Of a stretch of DNA of 64,000 nt, positions 45,119 through 56,869 are shown piece after piece. Origin of the DNA: Callorhinus ursinus (lineage: Eukaryota > Chordata > Mammalia > Carnivora > Otariidae); assembly GCF_003265705.1 (NCBI RefSeq), contig NW_020312785.1:17000023-17064022 (forward strand), read 5' to 3'. A program made the position numbers and the translations under genes. Positions within the stretch are counted from its first letter, which is position 1. Each line of letters opens with the position of its first letter. Under the pieces are notes generated by a model, which searched no databases, was not told where the DNA came from, and worked only from the letters and a program-made list of their open reading frames with translations.

Positions 45119-45316
45119 GGAGTGCCTGGGTGGTTCACTCAGTTAAGTAGCTGACTCTTGATTTCAGCTCAGGTCATGATCTCAAGGTCATGGAATCAAG
45201 CCCTGCACTGGGTTCCACACCCGACATAGAACTGGCTTAAGATACTCTCTCTCCCTCTCCCGCTACCTCCAAATCTCTCAATCTCTAAAAAACAAAACAA
45301 AACAAAATAAATAATA
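45119..45316 (+). mobile_element. CAN SINE, full length, older
   Basis: GAGTGCCTGGGTGGTTCACTC head, a CACCCGACATAGAACTGGC variant, and an AAAACAAAACAAAATAAATA tail. An imperfect duplication with AAAAAGAG(G/A)CTTTA flanks it. Confidence 0.92.
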
Positions 45317-45330
45317 AAAAAGAGACTTTA

Positions 45331-46552
45331 CTACAAAGAGCAAGGGACACTGTAGCCCTTTCAGTTGGTTGAGCAAGTTATATGATTCAGGGTATCTTAC
45401 CAAGGACGGATTCAGAGAGACTCTATGCTCTTAATTAGTTCAAGGTTACTTTTCTCATTTATATATTAAATGAAAGAGTTGAACATGTTTGGGCCGCCTT
45501 CAGACACCTTGGCTTAATGTACCCTTTCCACCTACATGACTACACCTTACTCTAATTTAAAAAGAACCACTGGCATAAAGATTTTAGTTCTGTAACTATG
45601 AAGACTTCAACTCTTTGAATATATTTATAAGCAGTAACTAGTTAAAAATAGGAGATTTAAAATGTGTTTACAAGGGTAAATGTACATATTCATTGAAACC
45701 AAAAAAACTTCTTGAATTAAAAAGAGGTGTAATTTAATGTAGAGCATACATGCTAGCTCTTTCTCCACACTTTTAAATATATGTGAATATTAGTCCATTA
45801 CCAATATAATTTGACCTTTACTCTTCTTCTAAATAAAAAGTTATGAAAATGTCCATTTTCATGCCAGCTAGCATATCATCAGGCTAAAATAGAGAACTAG
45901 ATTGAAATATGATATAAAATATATATATATTACTATATTTTTCATATGCATTATTAAAACAGTTTAAATTTATTTCTATACCATACTGATGCTGAAATAA
46001 ATGCAACTAGTCTTTTAAATTATTTCTAGTAAAGATCAATTTATCTAATTATTGACTTTTTTTCTCAAATTTGGGTACTTGAAGAAAGAGAAAACATCCC
46101 AAATAGAAAGCAAAGTATGTCTTAATAACTATTTAAAGAAGAAAAAGATATTCATATTATATGAGAATAAATTTGATCGAGTCAAGTTGATAATTACTTC
46201 ATCTGAACCATTAGAATTGTGGGTGTATTTATCAGCAGACAAATTTTCTTTTATATCTATTCTTCAAATCCTATTTACCAAAGAAAGATTCGGTTTTAAT
46301 AATAGAGCTTACAAACTGTCTTTGTAATTAATGAGATAAAAAACATGCAGCTGTTATGTACTATACCATAAGCAGGTGTCATGTATTATTAAATGTACTT
46401 TACATAATGTGTGTGTGCATGTGCATGTGTGTATTTAATTGAAAGCAATCATGTAAGTGAGGTTATTATTCTATTATTCTCTGAAGCCCAGGCAAATTAA
46501 ATAATTCCCTAAGGTAAAAATGACAGGGAAATGACTGATTAATCTAAAGTCC
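45331..46552. other. Unassigned AT-rich DNA
   Basis: 1.2 kb with no nameable repeat. A 91-codon plus frame (46052-46327) is Lys/Ile/Phe-rich, typical of AT-rich chance frames. Confidence 0.4.
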
Positions 46553-47295
46553 AACACAGCAACATGCAAAAGAATAAAACTGGGCCACTTTCTTATACCA
46601 TACACAAAAATAAATTCAAAATGAATTACAGATCTAAATGTGAGACCTGAAACCATAAAAATCCTAGAAGAGAACACAGGCAGTAACTTCTTTGACATCA
46701 GCCATCGCAACTTCTTTCCAGGTATGTCTCCTGTGGCAAGGAACAAAAGCAAAAATAAACTATCAAGGCTACTTCAAAATAAAAATCTGCACAACGAAGG
46801 AAACAACCAACAAAACTAAAAGATAACCTACTGAATGAGAGAACATATTTGCAAGTGATGTATCCAGTAGAGGATTAGTATCCAAAATATATAAAGAACT
46901 TATACAATTCAACACACACACAAAAAAACAAATAAGCCGATTAAAAATGAGAAGACAAGAACAGATATTTCTTCAAAGAAGACACGTCAATGGCCAATAG
47001 ACACATGAAAAGATGGTTAACATCAATTATCATCAGGAACATGCAAATCAAAACCACAATGAGATATCACCTAACATCTGTCAGAATGGCTAAAATATAA
47101 AACATAAGAAACAACAGGTGTTGGTGAGGATGTGGAGAAATGGGAACACTCTCACACTGTTGGTGGGAATGCAAACTGGTGCAGACACTGTGGAAGACAA
47201 TATGGAGGTCTCTCAAAAATTAAAAATAGAACTACCTTACAATCTAGCAATTGCACTACTAGTTATCTACCCAAAGAATACAAAAATACCTATTT
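46553..47295 (+). mobile_element. LINE-1 fragment, ORF2 C-terminal part
   Basis: Plus-strand ORF2 text (ACATGCAAAAGAATAAAACTGG, AAGAACTTATACAATTCAACA, CAAATCAAAACCACAATGAGA, ACACTGTTGGTGGGAATGC) corresponds to the same region as 24170-24900 in the other L1. It stops abruptly near TACCCAAAGAATACAAAAATA without a 3' UTR, and its 5' end is also cut. It shows frameshifts and more divergence than the L1 at 23973. Confidence 0.92.
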
Positions 47296-49298
47296 TGGCT
47301 ATTTGAAATTTTGTCATATGAGGTTATAAAGTCCCATAAAAGAAAGAGCACAATTTCAGAGGTGGGAACATTAAAGGGAATGGTAGGATAAAAGAGTATA
47401 AACAAGATTTCAAAAGGGTAAGAAACATATAATGGTTAAGACCCGATTTACTAAATTAACTTAATTTTCTAAGGAAAGCAATCTTATTCAAAAAAGTAGC
47501 AAAATTATTTCTGAGAAGCAGAATAATAAATGAAATAGGAATTCAAATAAAAACAAATTCTTGAAATTTCAAATGGTTCTGACAACCTAGATTGCAAACT
47601 TAAAAAAATTATATGTGTAGCTCACATCATATTTCTATTGGATAACACTATTCTGGACTTTCTAAAGATTTTTTTTCAGTGCATCATTTCTTATTAAATT
47701 CTCTGGTTCCATTCCTTGCAAAGATAGCCTTACACACACTATAACAGAAAGAAAAAAAATACTCATTTCACTTAAAATCTGAAAATCCTTTCTTAAGCTT
47801 TTTCAAAAAAAATACAATTGGGGAAGAAACTCATTTCCATTTTGAAAAAATAACTTCTTAAAATATTATGCCAGTCATATCACGTTGCCTAAAATGTAAA
47901 TAAAATGCATCCATAGATGTAAAGTTTAAATACACAGATATTCAACAGCATATGTGAGTTCTGAAACCTTCTGATGAGCTAAATAAATTACACAAATTAG
48001 TACTGTTAATTACTCTCCAAAGGGCAATGTCAAAATGGTAGATGGATAATTCTGATTATTGAATGTTCTCTGTCAAGCCTAGAACGAATGAGAGCAATAC
48101 AACCAGAGTAATATTTTGATGTACCCAATATTTTCAATATTTTTCTTTGGTCCTTTCCTTATCTATTAGTTTCCTTATTATGATAATCATTAAAATAAAT
48201 AGCAATCGTATATTTTGGTTCTTATGCTATATTTTGGAATAATCTTCATAAAAATGAAATGAAAAAGTAATAACATCATTAACTAGCATCATATTTATTC
48301 TACTAACATTATCCACAGCCTTTCATTTCTAGCCATTCAATCTGTTGTCTTTTAAGTATAGGAAATCACAAACAAAATATTTGAAAATAACAATATATTG
48401 TAACCCTTGCTTCTTACCTACTTACTAGGGAACACTTCAATCAGTATTTCCTATATGCTGTGCTTATCTTTTTATGGAAGACAAATTATGATCTTTCACT
48501 ATTGAACAAAATCATGATACTAATTAATTTTTAATGAGTAAAATAAGAAGTTATCAGGTCCCTACCTGGTTGGGGGAAGATGGAGTACCCTAACTGCCTG
48601 AAAAGGAAGCAAGAATTAACACCTCTTACTCATGGCTGTGATGTAAATCTAGGCCTTTTAAATTAAGAAAGTAGACTCCAGAAATTTAAAGCAACATGCA
48701 ACATATTAAAGAGACAGTAATTCAGTCCAGAAGCTACAATGGCAAATATGAGTGGTCTATCTAGACGAAAAATCAATTCCAAATAATTTGCCCATCATAG
48801 AATAAGCAAAAGATAAGATGGCAACATTCTATAAGCTATTTTTTTTGCTGACTTTAAAATGTTTATTCTTTAAAAAATTCGTTGCTTTTTATACAGCTAT
48901 ACAAAGTTCTTAATGTTTCTTTGGCAATGGAATATGATGGAATTTTACAACTATATAAAAAAGTTACCTTTGCCTAAGAAACAGTATTTACTGTGTGTAC
49001 ATAGTTGACTGACAAAATTCTCTACCATCCAGCATCCAATTGACCAAATAAGCTACCTCAAAGCTAGTAATTGGAATTCTCTTTATATTAAATAGAGTTC
49101 TCTTTAAATTAAATTCTCTTTATATTAAATTCCTGAGATTTTATTTTGGGGAACGGAGGTGGTATGGTATATCGTACTGGATGGTTAAAGAAATTTGAGT
49201 AGAATAGATAGGCTTTTACTGAAAGATGTGAGAAGGAAAACTCCTGTTTTTCTTCTCTATTCTCATTCTACTCACAGAATATCTTACTTCTGATACTT
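47296..49298. other. Unassigned AT-rich DNA, 2 kb
   Basis: No transposon, gene or SINE recognised. A short tandem array is listed separately at 49076-49130. Confidence 0.45.
49076..49130. repeat. Short tandem array, 18-19 bp unit
   Basis: ATTCTCTTTATATTAAAT at 49076-49093 and 49113-49130 brackets a diverged middle unit (AGAGTTCTCTTTAAATTAA), giving three units. Confidence 0.85.
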
Positions 49299-50100
49299 TG
49301 TGTGATGTCTGTTTTTTGTCTTTTTTCTCACACCAAGCGATTCTTTGACTCTAGCTGGGTATCCTACAATTCAATTCAGTTCTGATACTAACTATGTGGA
49401 GTTGCCATTAGATTCCATGGATTAAGTGTAAAGCCCCACAAGACTACCCCCCCAACACACACAGACACAGACACACTTCAGATGTCAATCTTGTGATTGC
49501 AATTGCAATTGCCTACCTGTGCCTCTGATAATCAGATGTAAATTAGAGGTTCCCAGGACCTCTTCATTGGGTCAATTAATTTGCTAGAGTTTCTCACAGT
49601 ACTCAGGAAAACAGTTTATACACTGGATGACCAGTTATTATAAAAAGATACAACTCAGGAAGAGCTGGATGGAAGAGATACAGAAAGTAAGGCATATGGG
49701 GAAAGGCTCAGAGCTCCCAAGCCCTCTCCAGGCAAACCACTATCCCAGGACCTCCAAGGATTGGCCAACCTGAAAGGTCTCTGAACACCCAGGGATTTTT
49801 ATGGAGGCTTCATTATATAGGCATGTTTGATTAATTTACTGGCCACTACTGATTAAGTCAATCTGCAATTAATTTCCCCTGTCTGGAGGTCAGAGGGTAT
49901 GGATGAGGCTGAAAGTTCTAACCTTGTAATCACAGGGGTGGTTCCTCTGGCAAAAAGCCCCCTCATCCTTAGAGACTTTACAACAGTCACCTCATTAGCA
50001 GAAACTCAACTTAATTCATTAAGAATTAACAAAAGACACCTTTATCTTTCTTATCACTTGGGAAATTCCAAGAGTTTGGGGAGCTCTGTGTCAGGAACTG
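49299..50100 (-). mobile_element. ERV LTR (class uncertain), antisense
   Basis: On the minus strand: GACACAGAGCTCCCC, a segment with GCTAATGAGGTGACTG, a CATAAAAATCCC TATA-like part, GAGTTGTATCTTTTTATAATA, GGTCCTGGGAACCTCTA, and an end near ACATCACACA. This is the order of a common mammalian ERV LTR. No internal viral region adjoins. The subfamily is not determined. Confidence 0.6.
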
Positions 50101-50247
50101 AGATAGAGATGTCAGAGAGAGGAGAATGAAGAAAGCAAGGAAAGAAAAGAGGTAGAAAGTATTAAGAGGACTGTCTGGAAAGAGAAACTATAGTAGAACT
50201 AACAATTTCATCATATATTATTAGTAAGTGCATGGGAGAAAAAAGAA
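50101..50247. other. Unassigned purine-rich DNA
   Basis: Short AG-rich interval between the LTR and a SINE. Confidence 0.4.
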
Positions 50248-50264
50248 TAGACATGAATCCTTTA

Positions 50265-50458
50265 TTTTTTTTAAGATTTTTTATTTATTTATTTGAGAGA
50301 GAGAGAATGAGAGACAGAGCATGAGAGGGAGGAGGGTCAGAGGGAGAAGGAGACTCCCCGGTGAGCGGGGAGCCTGATGCGGGATTCGATCCCGGGACTC
50401 CAGGATCATGACCTGAGCTGAAGGCAGTCGCTCAACCAACTAAGCCACCCAGGCGCCC
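50265..50458 (-). mobile_element. CAN SINE, full length
   Basis: Minus copy retaining several CpGs (CCCCGGTGAGCGGGGAG, GATGCGGGATTCGATCCCGG). A 17-base duplication with one mismatch flanks it (50248-50264 and 50459-50475). Confidence 0.96.
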
Positions 50459-50539
50459 TAGACATGAATACTTTAAAAAGTGAAACAACATTTTCTCTAT
50501 CATTACTGTAGTTTTCATGTTATTCTTAAAAAAAAAAAA

Positions 50540-50690
50540 TCCATTCATTCATTTAAATGACGTTTATTGGCCATCTATTATTAACTTCCCACACTCCACT
50601 GATCTTAATGTTCTGGGGGATAAAAATAATTTTAAAATAGTTCTTGCCCTCTAGGAGCATATACTTTTATTAATTTGCACCCAAAACAAT
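50540..50690 (-). mobile_element. L2 3'-end remnant
   Basis: CCATTCATTCATTTAAATGACGTTTATTGG, a TTCTGGGGGATAAAAATAA block, and GTTCTTGCCCTCTAGGAGCATAT are the antisense L2 3' end phrases in order. Confidence 0.72.
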
Positions 50691-50999
50691 CAGCATATGT
50701 GCTCAGTTGTTAATTACTCATTTCCCTTGAGTAATTACTCATTTCGACTTTCCTATTTAATTGGTTTAAAGTCATACAGCATTTGTTTGCTTGTAGCCAT
50801 TTAAAAAATACAGAGTTGTACCAAATTAGGCCATGTCTCATGACACTAATGTGATGATTTTTATATACTTCCAACTTGGTACGTGATTGTTCTCACCCAA
50901 CATACTGGTTCTAAATTAACATCTACTCTATTTAGGTTTATTTCCTGGAAACTGTGGGGTTTTCTTCAGCTTCATAATGAACTAAACACTTGAAGGTCT

Positions 51000-51073
51000 T
51001 TCCTTCCTTCCTTCCTTCCTTCTTTCCTTCCTTCCTTCCTTCCTTCCTTCCTTCCTTCCTTCCTTCGTTCCTT
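51000..51073 (+). repeat. (CCTT)n microsatellite
   Basis: About 16 CCTT units with two interruptions (TTCTTT at 51020 and a CCTTCG near 51065). The minus strand is a purine (AAGG)n tract. Confidence 0.97.
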
Positions 51074-51373
51074 TCAATTTTTTTTAAAGTCTTATTCCAT
51101 TTAATTAGTTCATAAAATTAACGTAGATTTGTAATCATAAAAAGAATCACAGAAATGGTTTAATAAACAGATGCAGTCCATTGGTTGACAGTTTATTTAG
51201 ATAATGACAAATATGGTTCTAATTTGGAATAGTTTTCACACAAAATGTTAGATTTAAAAGATCAATATCATTAAAGAGAAGGTTTTTTTTAAATTCCTTT
51301 TGAAAACTAATGACTGTTAATATTATGTTGAATTTCAAATATACAATACTCTGTTGAAATTCTCTGTTCTCTT

Positions 51374-51405
<32 letters not shown>
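51374..51405 (+). repeat. (CA)n microsatellite
   Basis: About 16 CA units, followed by a second short CA run at about 51414-51427. Confidence 0.97.
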
Positions 51406-51408
<3 letters not shown>

Positions 51409-52851
51409 AAAACATACACACACACACATACCTCTCCTATAGCCTTCAGGAAATTCTACTCCATTCTCCTAATACTGAGAAAGTAAATGATTTATGAACT
51501 CACACTTTGAGGAGTGAATTTTTTCTTTGGGCACCTACTATGATGGAAAATATTTCAGGATGCTTTTTTTTTAGAATTAAGGTCTAAGATTGCTGACAAA
51601 ATATAAGAGATTTTAAGGTCATTTTTAGAAGTATTAGGCTCAACTCCTTTTATATAAAATTACAATATGATGAATCTGTTTGACTATTTGAAAGCATATT
51701 TCCACTAAATATTATATATTTCTTTAGAGACAGAAACATTCGTTTGCCCTATTTGATCTTTTGGAGAATATTCTCCATGGCCCAATTGATTTCTCAAGAT
51801 CCTTTCTTTTTTAGAAGGAATATGTCAGCTCTCAAGTGTCTAGTAGTTCTTTTTATCTGATCTGGCCTCTTTAAAACCCACAAGCCTGTTTGGCTTATCA
51901 GATCCACTTTAAAATGCTGCCATTCATCTGTTCAATTTAACGCTTGCTCAGGAGGGAGCTGCTGTATTGACTAAGGGCTATGCCACAATGCAGTTGGGAA
52001 AATGAGAAAAGAAAGAAAAGCAGGCCCAAGCTAAGTATACCATTAACTCTGCCTAAGCCTGCAATACATCAATAGAGCATTAGACGTAATCATGTTTTAT
52101 ATAGTTAGCCAACCACAGAAAGAATAATCAGAGGTATTTATTCAGAAAGGAACAAGAACACTGTTTAGTCTTTTGAGCATTTACTATTCTTTTCTCCCTT
52201 GAAAATGATGTGTAGTGATTAGTTTTCATCTGTACAGACATTTTCTCTCTCTTAAAAATTAAAACATGTCTATCATAAAGAATAGAAATTAAGAAGAAAG
52301 ATGTAGCTTTTGCCTCATACAATGCTTAAAGGATGGTTATTAAACAGAAAATAAATAGACTAAGGCCATTCTTACTGGCAGATAATATTTTTGTGTTATA
52401 TATTGATTAAAGAAGAATGAAAATGTGGTTGCTTTTCAATACTCTATTGAATGGACCTACGTTGTACTCATTAATAACCAGTTAAGTCTCAGGGCAGTAT
52501 GACTTGCTTTTTAATCTACAGTCAGCTTAGTAAACTACTAAATGACTCTTCTGATTGTATTAGAAAGTCATTTAACTTCCTTAAAAGGAGAGTTACCCAA
52601 ATTAAGAAAAAAAAAAAAGGAATGACAAAGAAAAGGAGGAAGGAAGGAAGTCTGAGTATGGTTTACGCTTGGAAGTCATGCAGTTGGGTAGAAAGGTCAT
52701 AGCCTCTTTCTCTCAGCTCTGAATGATTTCTTTACTGTTCATTAGGAGAACAATTTGAGATAAGCCATTTTCTTTTGTGCCACATTCTCTTACAGTGGGA
52801 ATTTGCAGAAATAATACTTACATCAACAGATCATTGTAAAGAGCAAAAGAA

Positions 52852-52893
52852 ATAACTATATATATAGTTATTATTTTATAAAATATATATATA
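52852..52893. repeat. TATA-rich imperfect palindrome
   Basis: AACTATATATATAGTTATT (52853-52871) contains the self-complementary AACTATATATATAGTT, followed by AAATATATATATAG. Confidence 0.85.
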
Positions 52894-53305
52894 GTCTATA
52901 AAGCATAAATTGTTGTGTTGCAATTCTCAACCACTGCTTCCAGAAAATACAGGTATCTCGTGAGCCAAGGTGAGTTGCCACTTCACTAAAATAACTTCAG
53001 GGTAATATTTCCCCAATTCTCAGAAATAATCAGTCAATAAAATGTTCTCCATTTTCAGCTTTTTAAGTCATTTTTTTCTTACACAGTTGGCAATTGCCAC
53101 CTCTACATAATCCAAATATATGACCAAAAATTAATAGGATGCTTTGAAATTGATAGACTTAGAACACACTGCAAACACTCTTTCCTTTTTCAAATAAACA
53201 GAAATTACAGAAACAATACAGGAAACTGTTTAATACATAACTGATTTCTTACTAATATGGATTGAGCTGTTACAAAATCTCCCACCTGCTTCAGGCACAT
53301 AAACA

Positions 53306-53339
<34 letters not shown>

Positions 53340-53340
53340 T
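53306..53340 (+). repeat. (CA)n microsatellite
   Basis: ACACACACATACACACACAC-type tract, about 17 units with one CATA interruption. Confidence 0.95.
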
Positions 53341-53989
53341 GCATAGTTTTTAATACAAAGTTAAATTTGTAAATAACAACAGGAGCACCTCAATGCAAGA
53401 AACAAAGAATTAATTCTAAATGATAAAAATCAAGAAGGACTGAAGTCTAAGGACACATAAGGGAGGCACAGACATATGTACAAGTTTACGATTAAAACCC
53501 AGAGTATGTAGATTTAAGTCTATAGGGAAGAGCTTATTCTCTAGTACTTGGACTGATAGAACAAAGCTATCCCAAATAGCAAGGAGTCACTAGGGAGTAA
53601 GAAAAGCCTCTTCAGATAAGTTTAGGAAAACAGCAAGCATATTTGTTATAAATCCTCCAAAGTGGTGAAGTCAGGAAAAAAGATACCTGTAAGAATGAGA
53701 AAGCACCTCCGTGAGTTTCCCATGTTTGGAGGCCTGAATTGATGATGCCTGGGTAGTACTGGAATTGTAACACATAGGGAATTTATTTGTGATTATGATG
53801 CAACTTAGTGGCTCAGATTTATTTATTTTTTGCTACATATTTAGTTAATTATGCACCACAATTTTTTAAGGAAAGGTTTTTTCTAAACAGAATGCAAATA
53901 CTCCTATTACAATAGATTAAATTTCTTTTTTTCTCATTTATACTGAAAACTTTTCCTGAGGTCTTAACTCTCTTTGACCTTTTGCTTAT

Positions 53990-54400
53990 TTAATTCTATT
54001 CTATTCTGATGTTCCATTATTTGTGAATACTACAGTGCTATATTCTCCTACAGAAATATAATACAACTATCAAAACTAGGAAATTGATACAGATACATTA
54101 CCACTATCTGGTTCTGGAAACCCATTCAAGTTTTGACAATTGTCCCAATAATGTCTTTTATAAGCAAAAGGATCCAGTTGTAAATCATGTCTTGAACAGT
54201 GTGGAACAATATTCAGTCTTAATTTAACATTCATAGCCTTGATCCTTTGAAGTTTACAGCTAGATATGTTGAAGAATATGCTTTAATTTGAGTTGTCTCA
54301 TGTTTTCACATAGCTAGATTCAGGTTATGTATCATGAGCAGAAATATAGTGATGCTGTATTTTTCTCTTTGTTTTCTATTATATTACATACTATTGTTGT
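53990..54400 (-). mobile_element. L1M 3' UTR fragment
   Basis: Antisense of the old L1 3' UTR: ATCAAAACTAGGAAATTGATAC, ACAATTGTCCCAATAATGTC, GATCCTTTGAAGTTTACAGC, GTTTTCACATAGCTAGATTC. It is the same family as the plus-strand copy at 26650-27985, but covers more of the distal end. Confidence 0.7.
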
Positions 54401-54439
54401 TGTTTTGCCCCATTGCCAATAATATTCAATGTGATACTT

Positions 54440-54945
54440 GATGAAGGTGATGTCCGTTAGGCTGCTTCCTTGTTAGACTCTAATATCCATGCTAGGCTGC
54501 ATCCCTCATTCTGCTCAGATTTTGAAAACCTGCTTGGGGCCTTCCAGCCATGTATATCTCTGTACTCTCTGCTTGGGCTCAGATACCCTGTTCAGGCTCT
54601 CCAGTGTCTCCCATCCTCACCCTGCTTAGGCTCTCAATTTGAATACTAGGCTACCATCTGAATTTAATGTCTTCTTCACCCTGCAGGATTTTGATAGCCC
54701 ACAAAGAGCTTTCCATCACTTTCCCTTTTCATCTTGTTTTGTCTGTGACATCCCATGACAGATGTCAGTCATCATTTGATGCCCTTTCCATACCACTCAG
54801 TCTCTGAAAGCCCCTATCAGACAAGTTCTTCCTATGGAATCCCTCCTGCCTATGCTTCTCCAACATTCCATGTAGGATGGACGCCTTTCCTTAAAGACAC
54901 CTCCCGTACTCTGCTACACCTAAATGCTATAGCACTGAATTGATC
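54440..54945. repeat. Degenerate repeated motif block, pyrimidine-rich
   Basis: Variants of CTGCTTGGGCTC recur near 54460, 54494, 54511, 54530, 54570, 54590 and 54622 in otherwise C/T-rich DNA. This suggests an old tandem array or an unnamed repeat. No gene is supported. Confidence 0.4.
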
Positions 54946-55267
54946 AGGAAAATAAAAGTAAAAGAAAGATGAGTTGGATTGTATCTTTATACAAAGAGTC
55001 TCTCTTGCTTTAATCTTTACATTTAACATATTTACATCTATCAGAACTATAGGTATATCTGGAATTATTTCTATCATGTCATTTTGCTTTCTTTTAATTT
55101 ACTATTATTTTTCATTATTATTTTGTCTCCTACTGTCTTCATGTTTTACTAATCAATTTGTTTTCTTTTTCCCAAAGTTCTATGAGTTGGAAATCTCATA
55201 TATAATGTTTTATTATTACAATTAAGAAAATTAGTTAAGATAAAATTCAGTGAAACAAATAGATCTC
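54946..55267. other. Unassigned AT-rich DNA
   Basis: T-rich interval; an 83-codon Phe/Tyr/Ile-rich frame is a composition artefact. Confidence 0.4.
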
Positions 55268-55281
55268 AAGATTGTAATCTA

Positions 55282-55468
55282 GGGGGCTGGGTGGCTCAGT
55301 TGGTTAAGCATCTGCCTTCAGCTCAGGTCATGATCCCATGGTCCTGGGATAGAGCCTGGCATCAGACTCCCTACTCAGCAGGGAGCCTGATTCTCCATCT
55401 CCCCTGCCATTCCTCTTGCTTGTGCTCTCTGTCTCTCACAAATAAGTAAATAACATCTCTTTTTAAAA
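55282..55468 (+). mobile_element. CAN SINE, full length
   Basis: The head starts GGGGCTGGGTGGCTCAGTTGG with a small deletion. A perfect 14-base duplication AAGATTGTAATCTA flanks it (55268-55281 and 55469-55482). Confidence 0.95.
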
Positions 55469-55547
55469 AAGATTGTAATCTAATGAGGTTAATAAACAGA
55501 TATAACATGTTATCAAAACTAGGATTAAGATAATAGAACATTCCAAT

Positions 55548-55619
55548 GGAACACTACATCAAAAACTAATGATGTAATGTATGGTGATTAACATAACGAT
55601 AAAAAAATTAAAGAAAAAA
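55548..55619 (+). mobile_element. Very short L1 3'-end insertion
   Basis: Only 72 bases of carnivore L1 3' end: GGAACACTACATCAAAAACT, AATGTATGGTGATTAACATA and an A-rich tail. A perfect 21-base duplication (55527-55547 and 55620-55640) proves that it inserted by target-primed reverse transcription and then stopped early. Confidence 0.92.
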
Positions 55620-55640
55620 AAGATAATAGAACATTCCAAT

Positions 55641-55790
55641 CATCCACTGACTTCCCTTGCATTCTCTTTCAGTCAATTCCACCATCCATAGGCAACCACT
55701 GTTCAGATTTGTAGCACCATAAAATAGTTTTGCTTTTGAACTTCATCTAAATTGGATTCAACAGCATGGGCTGACTCCTTTCTCTGGGGT
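55641..55790 (-). mobile_element. L1M fragment
   Basis: Antisense old L1: TCTTTCAGTCAATTCCACCA, GGCAACCACTGTTCAGATTT, GCACCATAAAATAGTTTTGC, GAACTTCATCTAAATTGGAT. The short L1 insertion upstream lies at its edge. Confidence 0.75.
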
Positions 55791-55981
55791 AGGTTTTTAG
55801 ATCATGTAGACCACAAGTTATGTGGTCCTTTTATTCCCAACATACAATGAAGCAAAAAAACCAGAAGTGCAATAAGTAATCCTATTTAAAAAGAGGAATA
55901 ATGGAAAGCATAGCAATCACTGGTCCATAGTATTATTAAAAGCTTTCTGGGAAAGTATCCCTCATTCATCTCCCTTATTCG

Positions 55982-56067
55982 AGTGGTTCTTAGCTGGGGA
56001 ATGATTTGCTCTCAGAGGACTTATGACAGTGACTAGAGATATTCTTAGTTGTCAAAAATCAGGGGTG
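55982..56067 (+). mobile_element. MER5A, left part
   Basis: AGTGGTTCTTAGCTGGGGAA is the MER5A terminal repeat, followed by GACTTATGACAGTGACTAGAGAT and TCTTAGTTGTCAAAAATCAGGGG. It continues at 56269 after a SINE. Confidence 0.85.
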
Positions 56068-56254
56068 CGGGCACCTGGGTGGCTCAGATGGTTAAGCGTC
56101 TGCCTTCGGCTCAGGTCATGATCCCAGGACCTCCTGGGATCGAGTTCCGCATCAGGCTCCCTGCTCCTTGGGAGCCTGCTTCTCCCTCTGCTTCTCTCTC
56201 TCTCTCTCTCTCTCCCTCTGTCTCTCATGAATTAAATAAATAAAATCTTTAAAA
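56068..56254 (+). mobile_element. CAN SINE inserted in MER5A
   Basis: Near-consensus head with a GACCTCCTGGGATCGAG insertion and a (TC)n run at about 56193-56213. The perfect 14-base duplication AAAAATCAGGGGTG (56054-56067 and 56255-56268) is MER5A sequence. Confidence 0.96.
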
Positions 56255-56268
56255 AAAAATCAGGGGTG

Positions 56269-56392
56269 TGTGCTACTGATATATGGTGTGTAGAGGACAG
56301 GGATGCTGATAAAAATCCTACAGTGAATAGAACTGTCGCCCTCAACAAAAAGTTATCAATCCCAGAATATCAATAGTGTTAAGAGTAAAAAA
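56269..56392 (+). mobile_element. MER5A, right part
   Basis: GTGCTACTGATATATGGTGTG, GACAGGGATGCTGATAAAAATCCTACAG, and an AATCCCAGAATATCAATAGTG end restore the MER5A order interrupted by the SINE. Confidence 0.85.
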
Positions 56393-56819
56393 CTCTCTGC
56401 CCCATTCTAAGGGTGAGGATGATTCTTTACTAAGCCTATGTTCTCTTTTCTGAGAGTGACCCCCTGTCTATTGATCCCCTGTGCTCTTGGTTCCATCCCT
56501 GGTATATATTTCCATTTCTCTCATTGTCTGGCCCTTTCTAAAGAGGGCTTTGGAAATTATACCCTTCTTGGTAGACCAACAAATTTCTCAGACTACTTCT
56601 TAATGTGAAAAACGGGGGGCCTAAAGGTCCTTTTATATATTGAATATTACAGCTAATATTGAAATTTTTATAGTAAGTCTGATCCCTTCCATGTGCCAAA
56701 AGTCAAATTCACAATACTTATATTCTTAAATATATGAAAGCTATACTATGCTATCCTAATTGGCAGTATTTTGATAATATAAATATTTTTTGAATAAAAT
56801 GAAAATGTTTTGAAAGGAA

Positions 56820-56869
<50 letters not shown>

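Larger units (their letters stand above)
50691..53989. other. Unassigned, 3.3 kb with simple repeats
   Basis: No dispersed repeat or gene is recognised. It holds (CCTT)n, (CA)n and TATA tracts listed separately. The block at 51880-52110 is of higher complexity. Confidence 0.45.

Noticed and set aside
49299..50100. Possible exon in the less AT-rich region, with a 76-codon frame
   Set aside because: The sequence order fits an antisense ERV LTR, which explains the composition better.
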